A stretch of DNA of 64,000 nt, from positions 14,942,001-15,006,000 of the forward strand of contig OZ316896.1 of assembly GCA_973895155.1 (NCBI GenBank), given 5' to 3'. Positions 35,064 through 45,898 of the stretch are shown here, one piece after another (position 1 is the stretch's first letter; every line of letters begins with the position of its first letter). The position numbers and the translations under genes were made by a program. The stretch comes from Marsupella aquatica (lineage: Eukaryota; Marchantiophyta). Under the pieces are notes generated by a model that did no database searches, was not told where the DNA came from, and worked only from the letters and a program-made list of their open reading frames with translations.

Positions 35064-37040
35064 ATGTTACCACGGAGATTGAGAGCAACATATCAAGAAA
35101 TGGGTATGCTAGAAGAAGGACATGGATCAGAGTCACACTCCTCATCAAGTGCTAGTGGAAGCAGTAACCCTGATGAAGAGGTACCTCAGACGGATGAACA
35201 AGTAACTGATGACCAGGATAGAGCCATGGATGACTTTATGGTTGATTGGTTTGGTGCCGACAACCTTGGTGATGACCTTCCCAATGAAGGGTAGGTGCCC
35301 CCCAATGATCCACACCCAAGACATACCCCTGAGGGACAACGCCAATGGGAAGAAGCAGAGGAACATGCCCGAACACCTATCTATGAGGGTGCTCGTTTGA
35401 GTCGTCTTTCAGCCATCTTGGGGTTGATGAACCTACAGGCCAAACACAAGGCAAGCAATGCCTTGTTATCTGATATGTTTGCACTTTGCCATGACCTTAT
35501 GTTGCCCACTGAGAATGTGTTGCCAGCAACTTGGAAGGAGGCAAAGAGTGTTCTCTCATCTATTGGCATGGAATATCATATTGTTCATGCATGTGTGAAT
35601 GATTGCATGTTATTTCATGGGGCCAATGCAAACATGACACAATGTACAACATGTGATGAGCCTCGCTATGACCCCAACATGCTAACAAAGAAGGTGCCAA
35701 GGAAGGCTGTTCGTTGGTTTCCCATCATTCCTCGGTTGTTGCACATGTATCGGTGTTCTGACTTGGCAGAGTTGATGGTATGGCATAAGACTCATCGATC
35801 AGAGTCTGGTGTCATGCGGTTGCCAGTTGACTCCCCTGCTCACAAACATATTGAGGCAACATGGCCAGACTTTGCACATGATCCTCGCCATGTGAGGCTA
35901 GGATTGGCATCTGATGGAGTTAGCCCTCATTCACTTGGAGGAAAGGGGCAACCTACATCAGTTTGGCCTGTGGTTGTCATGAATTATAACCTCCCACCAT
36001 GGCTATCCATGAAGAAGGGGTTCCTTTTATTGTCTTTGATTATCCCAGGTCCAAAAAAGGTGAAGAACTTTGACACTTACTTGGCACTATTGGTTGGAGA
36101 ACTTCAAAAATTATGGAATGGAGTGTGGGCATATGATGGCAGGAAAATTACAGGAGGTTTTCCACGTGTCTTTCAATTGAGAGGGATCATTTGTTGGACA
36201 ATGCATGACTATCCTGGTAAGATGACTTCCATGCCATTTGCAACCCTTCAATAATGTGTAGTTCCTATTGATGTTTCTCATGTGACAACTCTAACATAAA
36301 GTTTGCATGGTTTGATTTCTTCTATGTAAGCAGGGTTTGGTTTTGTCTCTGGATTGCAAACTCAGGGGTACAAAGCTTGCTCTACTTGTGGCCCAAGCTT
36401 AGAGGACATGGCCACATATTGTTCATGGATTAGAAAGATTGTTTATATTGGGCATACAAAGTTTCTTCCCATGGGGCATGAGATGAGGTTTGACCCACTT
36501 CTATTCTCCTCCTTTGACATGCCATTTGGTGATGAGCGTGAAATTCCTGATGCAACAAGTTTTGCACATTGGAAGTCACTAGCTGATAGGGTGGCAGACC
36601 CAAATGATTCCTTCACCTTTGATAGGACAGGTTTGACCAGGTGGAGTATACTAGCCACTTTGCCCTATTGGTCTGAGTTGAAGATCCGCCATCTTTTAGA
36701 CCCCATGCACATAGAGGGAAATGTGGGGAAGGCTTTGATAAAGCATTTTTATGGGGAGAAGGACACTAATTTTAGGGAGGCATGCGAGGAGATGGAAATG
36801 CATCCAGATGTTTGGGTGACAATTGATCCTATCACAGGTGTGGAGAATCGTCCTTCTGCTCCTTGGGTGTTGAGTGTTGGCCAAAGACGTGAATTTTGGA
36901 ACCGTATAGGAGAGATGCGGTTTCCTACAGGCTATGGTGCCAACCTTCGAAAAGCTTTTGGGATGGAGGACAATCACAAGTGGCCACGATATCTGAAGAC
37001 ACATGACTATCATCGCCTATTGCAGCATATATTGCCTCCG
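35064..37040 (+). pseudogene. TNP2 transposase of CACTA 2, truncated
   Basis: Starts at ATG 35064 (MLPRRLRATYQEMG). Exon 1 ends 36216 (MHDYPG, donor GTAAGA) and exon 2 starts 36334 (GFGFVSGLQ). Landmarks are as in CACTA 1: YHIVHACVNDCMLFHGA, VRWFPIIPRLLHMYRC, NYNLPPWLSMKKGF, LKIRHLLDPMHIEGNVGKAL, KTHDYHRLLQHILP. A TAG at 35292 interrupts the acidic N-terminal part. The frame is otherwise open through the central domain and ends where the similarity to CACTA 1 stops, just after QHILP (about 37035). The sequence then jumps to a CCCTCC-rich tract, so a deletion removed the DUF4218 and DUF4216 regions. The element cannot encode full transposase. Confidence 0.88.
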
Positions 37041-37724
37041 TGGTACGTCTGTCCCTCCTCCTCCCTTCCTCTTTCTCCTCCCTCCTTCCTCTTCCATTGT
37101 ACTCCCTCCCTTTTCCATCCTTCATTGTACCTCCCTCCATCCTCCCTTCCTCTGCCCTCCTGCCCCATCCATATATTGGACCATCCACCCTCTTCATTGT
37201 CTCACCTCACAATAATCTTAATTTTTAGTTTGCAAACAATTTGCGAAGCTCACAAACTCTCACCGGGCTCGCAATTTCTATGAATCTTCTCGTTTCTCAA
37301 TATTTCCATACTACACTCTTCGCACACTTGTGATGCAAAATCAATCACAAATTTCATATTTTCACCGTTTTGCAAATCTTCCATCCTCCGACATTCTCAA
37401 ACTTGTCAAACAAATACTATCGCAAAACATTTTCAATCCAATCTTCTTCGCAAATATTTACATGAGTTAGTTTCGGAGTCGGCGAGCGATTTTTCCGTCT
37501 TCAGAAGGCGCCTTTCCATTCAACGCGTTTCGGTAAAATTTGCAAAACCACGTACTTCGCAATTTATTAGCGATATAATTCGCTTCAGCTATTAGATTTG
37601 CGATAGGGATAGAATCACAAATTGCGATGCGGGTTGATTCGCAAAATATGCAAAGCGCCGCCCATCGGAAATACAAGAGCGTCGACAAAAATACCTTCGC
37701 AAAAGTGTCAAATATGTTGTAGTG
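37041..37724. repeat. polypyrimidine tract and right motif array of CACTA 2
   Basis: 37050-37200 is CCTCCCTCC-rich. From 37230 to the end TTTGCGAA, TTCGCAAA and near variants recur in both orientations up to the terminal repeat. Confidence 0.75.
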
Positions 37725-39061
37725 AAGAATGTATATAAATGCATGCATCTAAGGTCATATGCTTCGAATACCTTGACGGCTTCTTCACGTTTTGCATCTT
37801 CTGCTGAAATAACTTGAAATTCTCAGGATCAATTAAATCCTTGTAAACTGAGAGGTCTGTGCGCAAAACTCTTCTGGACCCGATCAGCTTCCAGCACCCA
37901 TGAATTTTTGACGTGGCATTGTGTCAACCTGACATTCAGGATAGAATTCAGCAATTAGCCAGACCAAATTGGGCATGAAAAATGAATCAAAAAGATCAAA
38001 TGTGTCAAAGATCTTCTCACCAGTTGAGAGCATGCATCGCAGATTCAATCTGCACGAAAGTATCCTTCTCTCCTTTGAATATCTTTGAGACAACTTGAGG
38101 ATGATATTTGACATCGTGACAATTCTCAGCAGCAAGTAGGTTCCACGAATAGACGGTGATTGCCATCGAATACACAAAACATTTTATCCTTGAGCACAGC
38201 AAAATCAGGATGCGAATCACACTCCCTCTTGAAAGCTTCATTCTGCGCCAACCACATTGGATCCCAGCTCTGTCTGATTGTGTCATTCAGAAATTGTACG
38301 TCCCCATTCTCATTTCTCATTTGCACATAGAAACGAGGCGCATCCTCAATGTACCCCTGAGCTCTGAACTCATTCTTCAAAGTCTCAATTGCATTCAAAT
38401 CTGTCTGAAGAGACCTTACGAGTTGCATGTTCTGCATTCGACATAGTGGAATTTGGGGGGGAACAAGAGTATACCCAAATTTGTCTGGCCCAAACTGGTA
38501 AAGGTGTTGGTTAATGACAACTGAGAAAGGCTCAGACTTGACAGAATCCATCAAAGGTGGCACAATATCCATAGGATCAACAAGCTTTTGCCTCCTTGGC
38601 GTTTTCAGCCCCAAAGCAAGTGCTTTGTGGCTTGTAGAACTCCTGGTCTCTCGACGTTGAGAGGCAACTAGCTAATTGTGAGGCAACGAACAAAATAGAC
38701 TCAGGGGATGCAAAAGATGCCATCGACTGATAAGGAGAGAAGAACCACACGAAGGGCATACAAGGAATTGGTATGGGGATTTGCAAAGGAATCCAAAGTC
38801 ACATATGTTAGGAATCCAAAGCAAGACACATGATCAAAATTCAGCATCCAATAGCACAGTCTCGCCGGTGCGGGCAAAATACTTTCGACCGGGATCAGAA
38901 AAATCTCATTTATCAGAAGCTTCTTCTCCCTCTACTTTCGCTTCCCTATATATCACTCTCTCCATGGTCGTTGCTGCAGTAGTTTTTGTTGTCTCTGTCG
39001 TAGTTGCTGGAGTTCCTTTGGCTGGCATCTCAGGGGTCTCACTATATGGGGACCTCCCCAT
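37725..39061 (-). pseudogene. ParB-like N-terminal part of the split gene
   Basis: The likely start is the ATG at 39061 (MGRSPYSETPEMPAKGTP), followed by a Thr-rich segment. After a frame change near 38910, INEIFLIPVESILPAPARL matches the ParB-like copy at 62442. An exon from about 38638 reads LGLKTPRRQKLVDPMDI and leads to MFCVFDGNHRLF at 38173-38147. DGNHRL is the ParB/Srx-type (I/V)xGxHR signature. The frame then shifts, and the next residues WNLLAAENCHDVKYHP continue the expected helix, so a 1-2 base deletion lies just after the motif. A donor GTGAGA near 38025, an intron of roughly 110 bases and a further exon precede the intron that holds the second CACTA. Confidence 0.65.
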
Positions 39062-39320
39062 CACCTGCGACGTTTTTAGGGCTCGAACCCCCTAAAATGT
39101 ACGATTTAAAAAAATAAAATTTAACCCCTATAAAGTTAGAATATTCTTGGATTATTCCAAAAATTGGATTAAAAGGACCCTAATGTTCTTATAAATCTCA
39201 AAATTGAATTTAAACAACCCTATTGTTCTTCTGTAGAAATTCTTAAGTCTTCCCTTAGAACCAATAAAACGACCCTAGCCTTCGTCGCACGTGATATGTC
39301 ATTTTTGTGGAAGTGAAACC
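39010..39320 (-). repeat. dispersed repeat, inverted copy at 54630-54960
   Basis: Read on the minus strand this matches 54630-54960 on the plus strand with frequent small differences: words such as AAAAATGACAT, TTATTGGTTCTAAGGGAA, AAGAACATTAGGGT, ATTTTAGGGG and CTAAAAAC. The match runs into the presumed start of the ParB gene (39061), so it may be a shared promoter/leader rather than an independent transposon. Confidence 0.65.
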
Positions 39321-40800
39321 CCTGAGGCTGGCATAGACTCAATTATGTTGCGTGCTTGTGTACTTTTCTTCAACTTCACCAAAGACTCTACCCATAGATT
39401 TGCTTTTCCCATGCCAGGTTGATCAAGCGTTTCTTCAAAGGCTAGTGCCTTGTCAATCCAAACATTTGAGTCTAGTGATAACAAACCTGCTTTCTCAAGC
39501 AAATTGTTTAAAGTCCATGTGGTTGGAAGAAAGAAGTTTGATGGGTTGTTTAGAATGTTGAGTTTCAAATATAGAAACCCATAAAGAATGTCCAAGGGAA
39601 GCATTCCCTTCAGTCCTTCAATAATCTTCTCCTTCGTGTAGGATTTTGGAAAAAATCCCATCGACAACAGACTCAATTCCCCACTTGCATGTACCATAAT
39701 ATTCCACATTGAACTCGGCCTGCCTTTGACGGGAGTTGCAATTGTGCCCACCTCATTGTGTCAGCCACCTCTACAATGATAGAATTCATTCCTCTTCCTA
39801 CAATGTTTGATTGTTGCTTGTCCTGATGATCTTGACACACAAAATTGGATATTTCCTAACAGTTTCTTGACTGCAGCCGGAAGTTTACTCGTGAGAACTC
39901 AAGTCCCCACCGAAATCCTGGATCACGGTCCTTCAAAATGAGTCCATCGTCGCAATCTGTTGCTGAAATGGCGTGATTTATATTCACAAGATCACTCCCT
40001 GCATCAGAGAGTGTAAATTCATGTTAAACTTGAAATCCATGAAATTAGTTTCAACAAATCACTGACAAAGTGAGATTGAGGGCTGTTGGATTCGGACCAT
40101 CCAAATCCAAACAACCCTCTTGGATTTGGATGGTCTGAATCCAATGACTCAACATGCACGAATAAACCTCCAGAAACTTACTTTGGACTTGTGATTGAAA
40201 TGTTTGGGAATTCACAAGTGCTAGGGCCACAAGATCACCGATAGAGGAGAGATCCAAATCGTCAGATTCCTCCGCTAGCAGGATGATGACGGTTTTCTTG
40301 GCAACTTCCATTTTCTAGAGTGACGCACAGCTTGAAATGTGCACGGGCTTGTTGTGACTCTACTCATTCCCACTCCCCCATTGAAGTCCAGGGACATGGT
40401 GCCTTGGTAAGCATGGCCTCCTGCTCCAGTTCCTTCCGTATCAATGTTTGAGGAAAGCTGTCCTTCAAGCGAGAAAACCCCGCGGAAAACTAGTTCTCCC
40501 TGTTTCTCTTTAGCCTTGATTGATGCTTCAATCCAAAAGTATGAAACAATCTGCAACTCCCACTGCATACGTGCCCAATCTTCTCCAGGAACAGACAATC
40601 TGTGAGCAACACGTTTGAAGCACTCTCCAACAATATGAGTGGTGCCTCCGTGCAGCTTGAAGAGGGCTTTATATTATTGAACTTGTCTTATTGGAGAGTA
40701 CCTTGCACAAAAGCAGAAAAAATGCCATCAAAGCTTCTGGGCTCCTTTTCAGATTCATCAGTCAGAGATCCAATGAATGAATTTCCAAACCAGTCAGCTT
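39299..40800 (-). pseudogene. unassigned minus-strand gene remnant
   Basis: Several exon-like segments occur in order. About 40800-40705 reads GNSFIGSLTDESEKEPRSF. About 40650-40330 reads HIVGECFKRVAHRLSVPGED, WARMQWELQIVSYFWIEASI and GTMSLDFNGGVG. The segment 40311-40177 starts MEVAKKTVIILLAEESDDL and ends at donor GTAAGT. The next exon, after an acceptor near 40003, continues in phase as RSDLVNINHAISATDCDDG to a stop near 39880. A further 150-codon frame at 39751-39299 contains GKGMLP-like and TWTLNNLLEKAGL segments of unknown nature. Phase does not close everywhere and some frames overlap, so parts are probably decayed. I recognise no family. It could be a separate gene or the former 5' part of the ParB gene downstream. 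Confidence 0.45.
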
Positions 40801-43800
40801 AGTTAGACGTCACGGCTGCCAATACAAGTTCTACCATAATTTTGCCTTCGTCATTGCCATGGTACGGAAGGTGCAATGAGATGTTGGTACACACGCAACA
40901 GACTGTCAAGAAAAGGCAAGACACAACCTAATGCAGCAATGAGATGTTGCTGCAACATGCAATGGACTTAGGCCACAAGGGAGTCAAGCAGCAAAGATGT
41001 TGCTACGCTACACACGCAAGAAATTGTCAAAGAAAGGCAATGTAGCCTGAATGCAAATGTGTGCAGCAACCAGATGTTGTTACGGTCAAAATGCAGAACT
41101 CTTTTAACAATGCTCAATGACCAGAATTAAGTCCACAACGCTTTGAAGGATCGATGCAAGCTATACTGAAAATGAACACAGAATCCACTGATGACATAAT
41201 GGGAAAGAAAACCCTATGAGGTATTTGTAGTACTCTATTAACAATGCTCAATGACCAGAAGTCCACAATGCTTTGAAGATCGATGCAAGCTATACTGAAG
41301 AAGAGCACAGAATCCACTGATGACATAATGGGAAAGAAAACCCTCAGTATGAGGGTATTTGTAGTCGGTCGAGTCCACGAAATGCCCCGCGAAATGCTGA
41401 TTGCTGAGCTAAGCCACGTCCTCCAAAATGTTGTTACTTGTTACACAGAGAAGGTAGCGGTTATCTAAGTTGAAATTCCCGCTTCGATCATATTACAATG
41501 CACCATAGCTCCATCTCCCGCTTTGTTCTACAAGTAGGATTCATGGAATAGTAGCTGATTGTGCCTTGATTTCATGTTTCTTGCTAAGCAAATGAGATCA
41601 GGATCAAGAGGGATATATCGGTGGCAAAGTTGCTCCCCCCTGATGTGGGAACGGTGGCAGGTGGTAAGTCGATCGGCAGCTAATGGCGTAGTGCTTAGGG
41701 GCAAAACAAGGTGACGAATGCAAGATTGCCACCTGCAAACTGTGTGGCTACAATAATGTGTTTTTACAAGACATTCATCAAAATAGCTATCCTATGGATG
41801 ATTTTCAAACCCCTTTTGCAGAATTTCAAACCCCTTTTGCAGAAAAGTGCAACCTTAGGTTTGATTTAATATTTTTCCCCCTTAAGGAAATTATAAAGTT
41901 ACATTTAACCCAAAATCCCCAGCAATGTCGGGCTTTTTTTTCGAGACGATTGGCTGGACTTGGCACTTGACACCCAAGCACTTAAAACTCTGTCAGGGAA
42001 TTGTACCTTGCACTGTCCAGCCTTCCAAGCAAAGTAACTTCGTCTAAGCCCACCACTCTCTTTACAAATGCACACTAAACGAAAGATGCAATGCCTCGCT
42101 GCTCTCTCTACAAATGTACAAGAGAAAGAAAGATGCAATCGAGGATGCAATGCGTACATCATTGGCCACGTACTATACTTACTAGGCCGAGCTCTGCACA
42201 CCCTCTCTAAGGCAATTAAGGACAATAGCCAAGAGTTAAAAACGAGCATAATTAATACACTGAGGGTGAGGGCACCAACACGACCAGGTTCCAATCCAAT
42301 AGATCAGAGCTTCAACCTGCAATATATTGCTCAATATATATATAGCTCAATCCAGCCCATTAAAGCATGTGACCACAGAACAGATTCGTTCACTCATTCG
42401 TCCAACATGATTGACATGACCAGTGAGGATATGAACTCACGAGTAGGGGATAGCTAGCAACTCCTAGTGCGTCCATGGCCTTCAAGGTGATAGAAATTTC
42501 AATGACTCCGAGAACCAGACATACGCACACCGAGTCACAGTCATGGACCAGTAGTAGAGTAAAACCGCAAGCCACGTTCGAGCCGGCCAAGTCAATTACT
42601 GTCCTTAATTAAGCAACCTTCTTCTTGCTTAGATCTAGCTCCAAGCCCGGGATCGAGGCAAAAGCACTGTCCGAACTCTCGTTTAACCTTAATTTCCTGT
42701 CCCCAACACCAATCAATTAAAAACACAGACTGAGCCATTAAAGAAAAGTCGAATCTGAGACTCCCAGCTTGAGGTCAAGAGAGAGCACAGGCAGGGAGTA
42801 AATTAAGATTTATGACAAGTTACAGCGAGCAAACGAGCACCCAGACAGTGAGCAGTGAGCACCAACAGCGAGCAGCATCCGGCAGCAGCGAGAAGCAGCA
42901 CAAGTAAACAGCAAAGAGGGTCCCAACAGTGTCCAGCAGAAGACAAAACCACTCTATAGCATCGAGCAACAGCCCAGATCAAAGATTGCTCCAAAGCGCG
43001 CCAGTGCACACCCATATATTGAGTGACCATATAGAAGACTGCGGATTTCCGTGCTGAGCTCACCATATGCTCGAACCGAACAAAATACAGTAGTAGCAAA
43101 TGAATACAAGACAGTCTAACTGGTACGTTTTCAAAAGTGCCAAATTTGTAACAAGTTCTAAACGGACTTTATTTCTTAGTTCCTTTATTTGGGCACATGC
43201 AACAATCGGCCCTAACCAGAAGTTCTGTATTATTGCATCAACTATAACAAAAGAACGTGAAGGGTAATCCTATGTATGCTACCCTTCACAGAAACCCAGA
43301 TCCACTAGCTACTGTATCGGTGCATGCTGCGCGCAGCTAGCTCCAGACAGACTGCAGGTGAGCTTCAAACTCGCATTGCAGTCAAAAGGGTAGTAAGTGT
43401 TACACACACTAATTCAAGTCCTACGGTTGGAATTGAAGCTTCACATGTGCCTGAAACTTTCAGCTATATATTGTGACCAGTTTCCAACGAAGCAAGCCAA
43501 GTTCAAAACGCTAAACTGCATCCAAGCCTGACTTCCAGCCCGAGCCGTGCCCAGATCAGCCTCATTCAGCTATCAACTCGTGAGCTAGATCAGCCTCATT
43601 GAGTTCTCAACTGATACTATAGAATAAGTAGTGTCGTCGTCCACGACGATGGAATTTCTTGGCTCGAAGCTGGTCGCATAAGCAGTAACGTACACATCTG
43701 CGAAGTATATGAAATGCAATCCATGGCAGCTACAGACAATCGTCGATTCCTGAGAGATACTCGTTCATGTTGCACATTTTGTTTGGTCCTGTGCTCCCGC

Positions 43801-43867
43801 CTGGGCTTGGCCTGCAGGGCGGAACATTCTAAGTAATGTCGATCCGTCTACGAAGTTGATCGATCGA
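40801..43867. other. intergenic, no supported gene
   Basis: Short open frames on both strands (for example 41905-42294 and 42068-42457) overlap one another and show no family motif. A 134-bp unit is duplicated in tandem at 41098-41364. The stretch 42800-42920 is rich in CAGCAGCGAG-like words, as at 52190-53220. The sequence just before 43868 is the 3' flank of the secreted-protein gene. Confidence 0.45.
41098..41364. repeat. tandem duplication, unit about 134 bp
   Basis: A unit with ACAATGCTCAATGACCAGAA, GATCGATGCAAGCTATACTG and TCCACTGATGACATAATGGG occurs twice head to tail with a few substitutions and small indels. Confidence 0.85.
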
Positions 43868-44263
43868 TCAGACGAAGCAATCCGCGGGCGAACACCCAAA
43901 TTGACATGAAACGGAGCAAATGCCGTTCGCCTGGTCGGGCGCCGAGTTCTGAAACGCGTAGGTGGCGCCGGCCACGTTTGTATATACGGTGATGAACGTG
44001 CTGGGGTCCCAGGTGGCTGCACTGTTCGTCGCGCAATTGAGGTTGTAGAGGCCATCGGCGCCGGGATAGCCGTCGAAGGAGCACACTGGGTTGTTTCTAT
44101 CGTTGTCATATAGAAGAATGGAGGCATGGAAGGGATCAAGAACATTGTGATAGTAGCATGCTTCGAAATTGACACAGCCGTGTGCTGTGGATGCGAGCAT
44201 GAGCATCGCGGTGAGGACCGAGAGCCCGACTGAGAGACGGGCGAGGAGAGATTTAGGATTCAT
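43868..44263 (-). CDS. small secreted cysteine-rich protein
   Basis: 131 residues in one exon. Residues 1-29 form a signal peptide: basic start (MNPKSLLARL), hydrophobic core (VGLSVLTAMLMLA), cleavage likely after STAHG. The mature ~102 residues carry eight cysteines (positions 30, 36, 61, 77, 116, 120, 124, 129), an even number suited to four disulphides, with a tight C-terminal CxxxCxxxCxxxxC cluster. No transmembrane segment follows. Such proteins are exported to the apoplast and often act in defence, development or interaction with microbes. I cannot assign a family, so no specific function is given. A TATA-like box lies about 210 bp upstream of the ATG. Neighbouring upstream sequence is partly duplicated near 53800-54195. 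Confidence 0.75.
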   Translation of the reverse strand: MNPKSLLARLSVGLSVLTAMLMLASTAHGCVNFEACYYHNVLDPFHASILLYDNDRNNPVCSFDGYPGADGLYNLNCATNSAATWDPSTFITVYTNVAGATYAFQNSAPDQANGICSVSCQFGCSPADCFV

Positions 44264-44470
44264 TGTCTGCGAACCCGTCTTCGAGCTAAGAGTATCTGGT
44301 ACTGGTACGAAACAATAGAATCTGATGCTCTTCCTTCTGTTGAGAAGAGAGATCTACAAGAGTGGTGGAATTGCTTGGCAAGCCAAAACCCGGCCCTAAC
44401 AAAGAAAAATGGCTGGCTAATCAGTGAACGTTGACTGAGGAGCTCAATGCAGATAACCGCGAGAGGCCAT

Positions 44471-44482
44471 GGTATTTATATG
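44471..44482 (-). promoter_or_regulatory. probable TATA box of the secreted-protein gene
   Basis: On the minus strand CATATAAATACC lies about 210 bp before the start codon, which would place transcription start near 44440 and give a ~180-base leader. Confidence 0.55.
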
Positions 44483-44498
44483 TGGAGAATCCGTGATT

Positions 44499-44690
44499 GA
44501 TTACTTAGTAAAACACCACGATCTGCAATGAATCCGGTAGTGATGACAGTGCTGATGCGTTGAATCCGGTAGTGATGACAGTGCTGATGCGTTGGATGGA
44601 AGCTACCGAATTGATACTTTACTAAATTAAGAACGGTGAAAAGACTCATGCAAAATTAGATAATTATAATACAAAGAGTACAAAGAGGGC
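44499..44690 (+). repeat. upstream repeat shared with 53800-54195
   Basis: Words GTGATTGATTACTTAGT, TTTACTAAATTAAGAA and AGATAATTATAATACAAAGAG occur here and, in the same order, in two tandem copies at 53800-53935 and 54043-54195. Inside it a 33-bp unit starting GAATCCGGTAGTGATGACAG is duplicated (44531-44596). Confidence 0.7.
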
Positions 44691-44726
44691 GACGACGAGT
44701 CGAGAACTAGAGTGGAGTTCAATGGC

Positions 44727-45150
44727 GACAAAAAGATGTTTGTCCATAAAAGATTGTACAAAAGATGTTTGTCCATAAAAGATTGTACAAAAGATGTTCC
44801 ATAAAAGATATTGTACAAAAAATGTTGTTCCAAAGCAGATATGGTGATGCCAAAGATTGTAAAGTCAAAATGTAATTATTTCAAAAATGTTATTATCTCA
44901 AAGATGTTGGGAAATAAAAAGACCTTATGTCAAAGATGTCATCAAGTGCAAAGATGTTGTGGCAGCAAAAATGTTGTTAAGTTAGAAAATGTAGATAACT
45001 AAGTAAAGGGATGTAGTTAGTAACAGATGATTTTAAATACAAAGTGTTTATTAGTAGAAGATGTTGTTGATGTAACATGTGTTGTTAACCAAAAGATGCT
45101 GCCAAGTAAAAGACATTGTTGAGGTGACAGAAGTCATCAAGTAAGTGATG
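44727..45150 (+). repeat. degenerate AAAGATGTTGT repeats
   Basis: AAAGATGTTG(T) and AAAAGATTGTAC words recur at about 20-30 bp spacing with drift; the first units (44730-44800) are nearly identical. No coding capacity. Confidence 0.65.
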
Positions 45151-45898
45151 TAGTTGTGCAAATGGTGATGTTGTTGGGCACCCCCAACCCGGGCCCCAAC
45201 CCATGCGTCTTTAAGTGCAGAACCAAGTGCCAAGACATAACAACAACCAAGGGCTCGGGGGGGGGGGGGGGGAGTTGGAACCAAGGCAAGGGGCTGAGGT
45301 AGGGCCAATGATGGCTCACTTGACACTGAGTATCTGTCCAAGTTGGGTGCGTCTGGACCTGAGACCCGGGGTGGTCCCTCCCGGCCAGTCGCAAGGGCAC
45401 TCTGAGAGTAGTTTCGATTGTGTGAGGGAGGGAGGCGGTGCCAGGGCGAGTTGGGAGGGAAGTTGAGGGATTTGCCTCGCCTTGCCTTGAGGTAGCGCAC
45501 TAGGGAGGAGGGAGGAATGATTGGGGTTGTCAGGGCGGAGGGAGGCGGAGGCAGCGCAGAAGGCATGCAGTTGGGGCTCGATCACCACAACCTGCATCCA
45601 AGCTAGGGATGGCAAGGTTTTTTTGCTAAGCCGTGTTGTATTCTGCGTTTTGATTTCTTTCACCCAAAACAGCCCAGCACTTTTGAATGACGACCACGCC
45701 ATAAATTGGTGCAAGAGTGTATCATAGTTTTTAATAATATATATTCTTGTGCTAGTTAGCTAGACAGTTTAAAGCTTGTGGTTGAGGGCAAATACTGAGG
45801 CGGAAGGAGAGAACTCACACGCCAAAGGAGGGACCGAGCATCAAAGATACCTCACCCCTCCTTGTCATCCATGCATGTTGAGGATGAATTTGAATTCC
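45151..45898. other. intergenic with poly-G tract
   Basis: No supported gene. A run of about 18 G lies near 45257-45274. The region around 45200-45560 is GC-rich with long overlapping frames on both strands, which is a composition effect. Confidence 0.5.

Larger units (their letters stand above)
30461..37724 (+). mobile_element. CACTA (En/Spm) transposon 2
   Basis: It begins CACTACAACACTACCCACACC (30461) and ends with the complement of CACTACAACATATTTGACAC (37724), flanked by AAG at 30458-30460 and 37725-37727. Length 7264 bp. Same gene order as CACTA 1: leftward accessory gene, then rightward SET and TNP2 genes, with TTTGCGAA clusters at both ends and at the accessory gene start. It lacks the DUF4218 and DUF4216 parts of the transposase. 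It sits in an intron of the ParB/methyltransferase gene, a few bases before the 3' splice site. Protein-level similarity to CACTA 1 is clear but DNA differs at many sites, so the two are old, separate lineages. Confidence 0.93.
10090..39061 (-). pseudogene. ParB-like / DNA-methyltransferase-like fusion gene split by two CACTA transposons
   Basis: Coding blocks on the minus strand run 39061-37728, 30460-29147 and 11821-10090. Removing the two CACTA elements (11822-29146 and 30461-37724) and one copy of each 3-bp target duplication leaves a gene of about 4.4 kb whose blocks meet exactly. At the first element the codons on either side rejoin as SES-VQT with no frame change. The second element lies in an intron that begins GTATTC and ends TTTCAG. 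The product would carry ParB-like motifs at its N-terminal side and a circularly permuted (beta-class) N6/N4 methyltransferase-like domain at its C-terminal end. ParB-type domains bind or cut DNA or use CTP; the role of this fusion is unknown. At least four lesions beyond the insertions (frameshifts near 38160, 38910 and 11160, stop near 30025) indicate a dead copy. Similar ParB plus methylase fusions are familiar from phages and bacteria, but introns and plant transposons rule out contamination. Confidence 0.7.

Noticed and set aside
41905-42457. 129-codon frames on both strands
   Set aside because: They overlap each other and neither shows a domain or codon pattern that stands out.
45051-45714. 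Pro-rich frames near the poly-G tract
   Set aside because: They are driven by GC-rich, low-complexity sequence and open on both strands.
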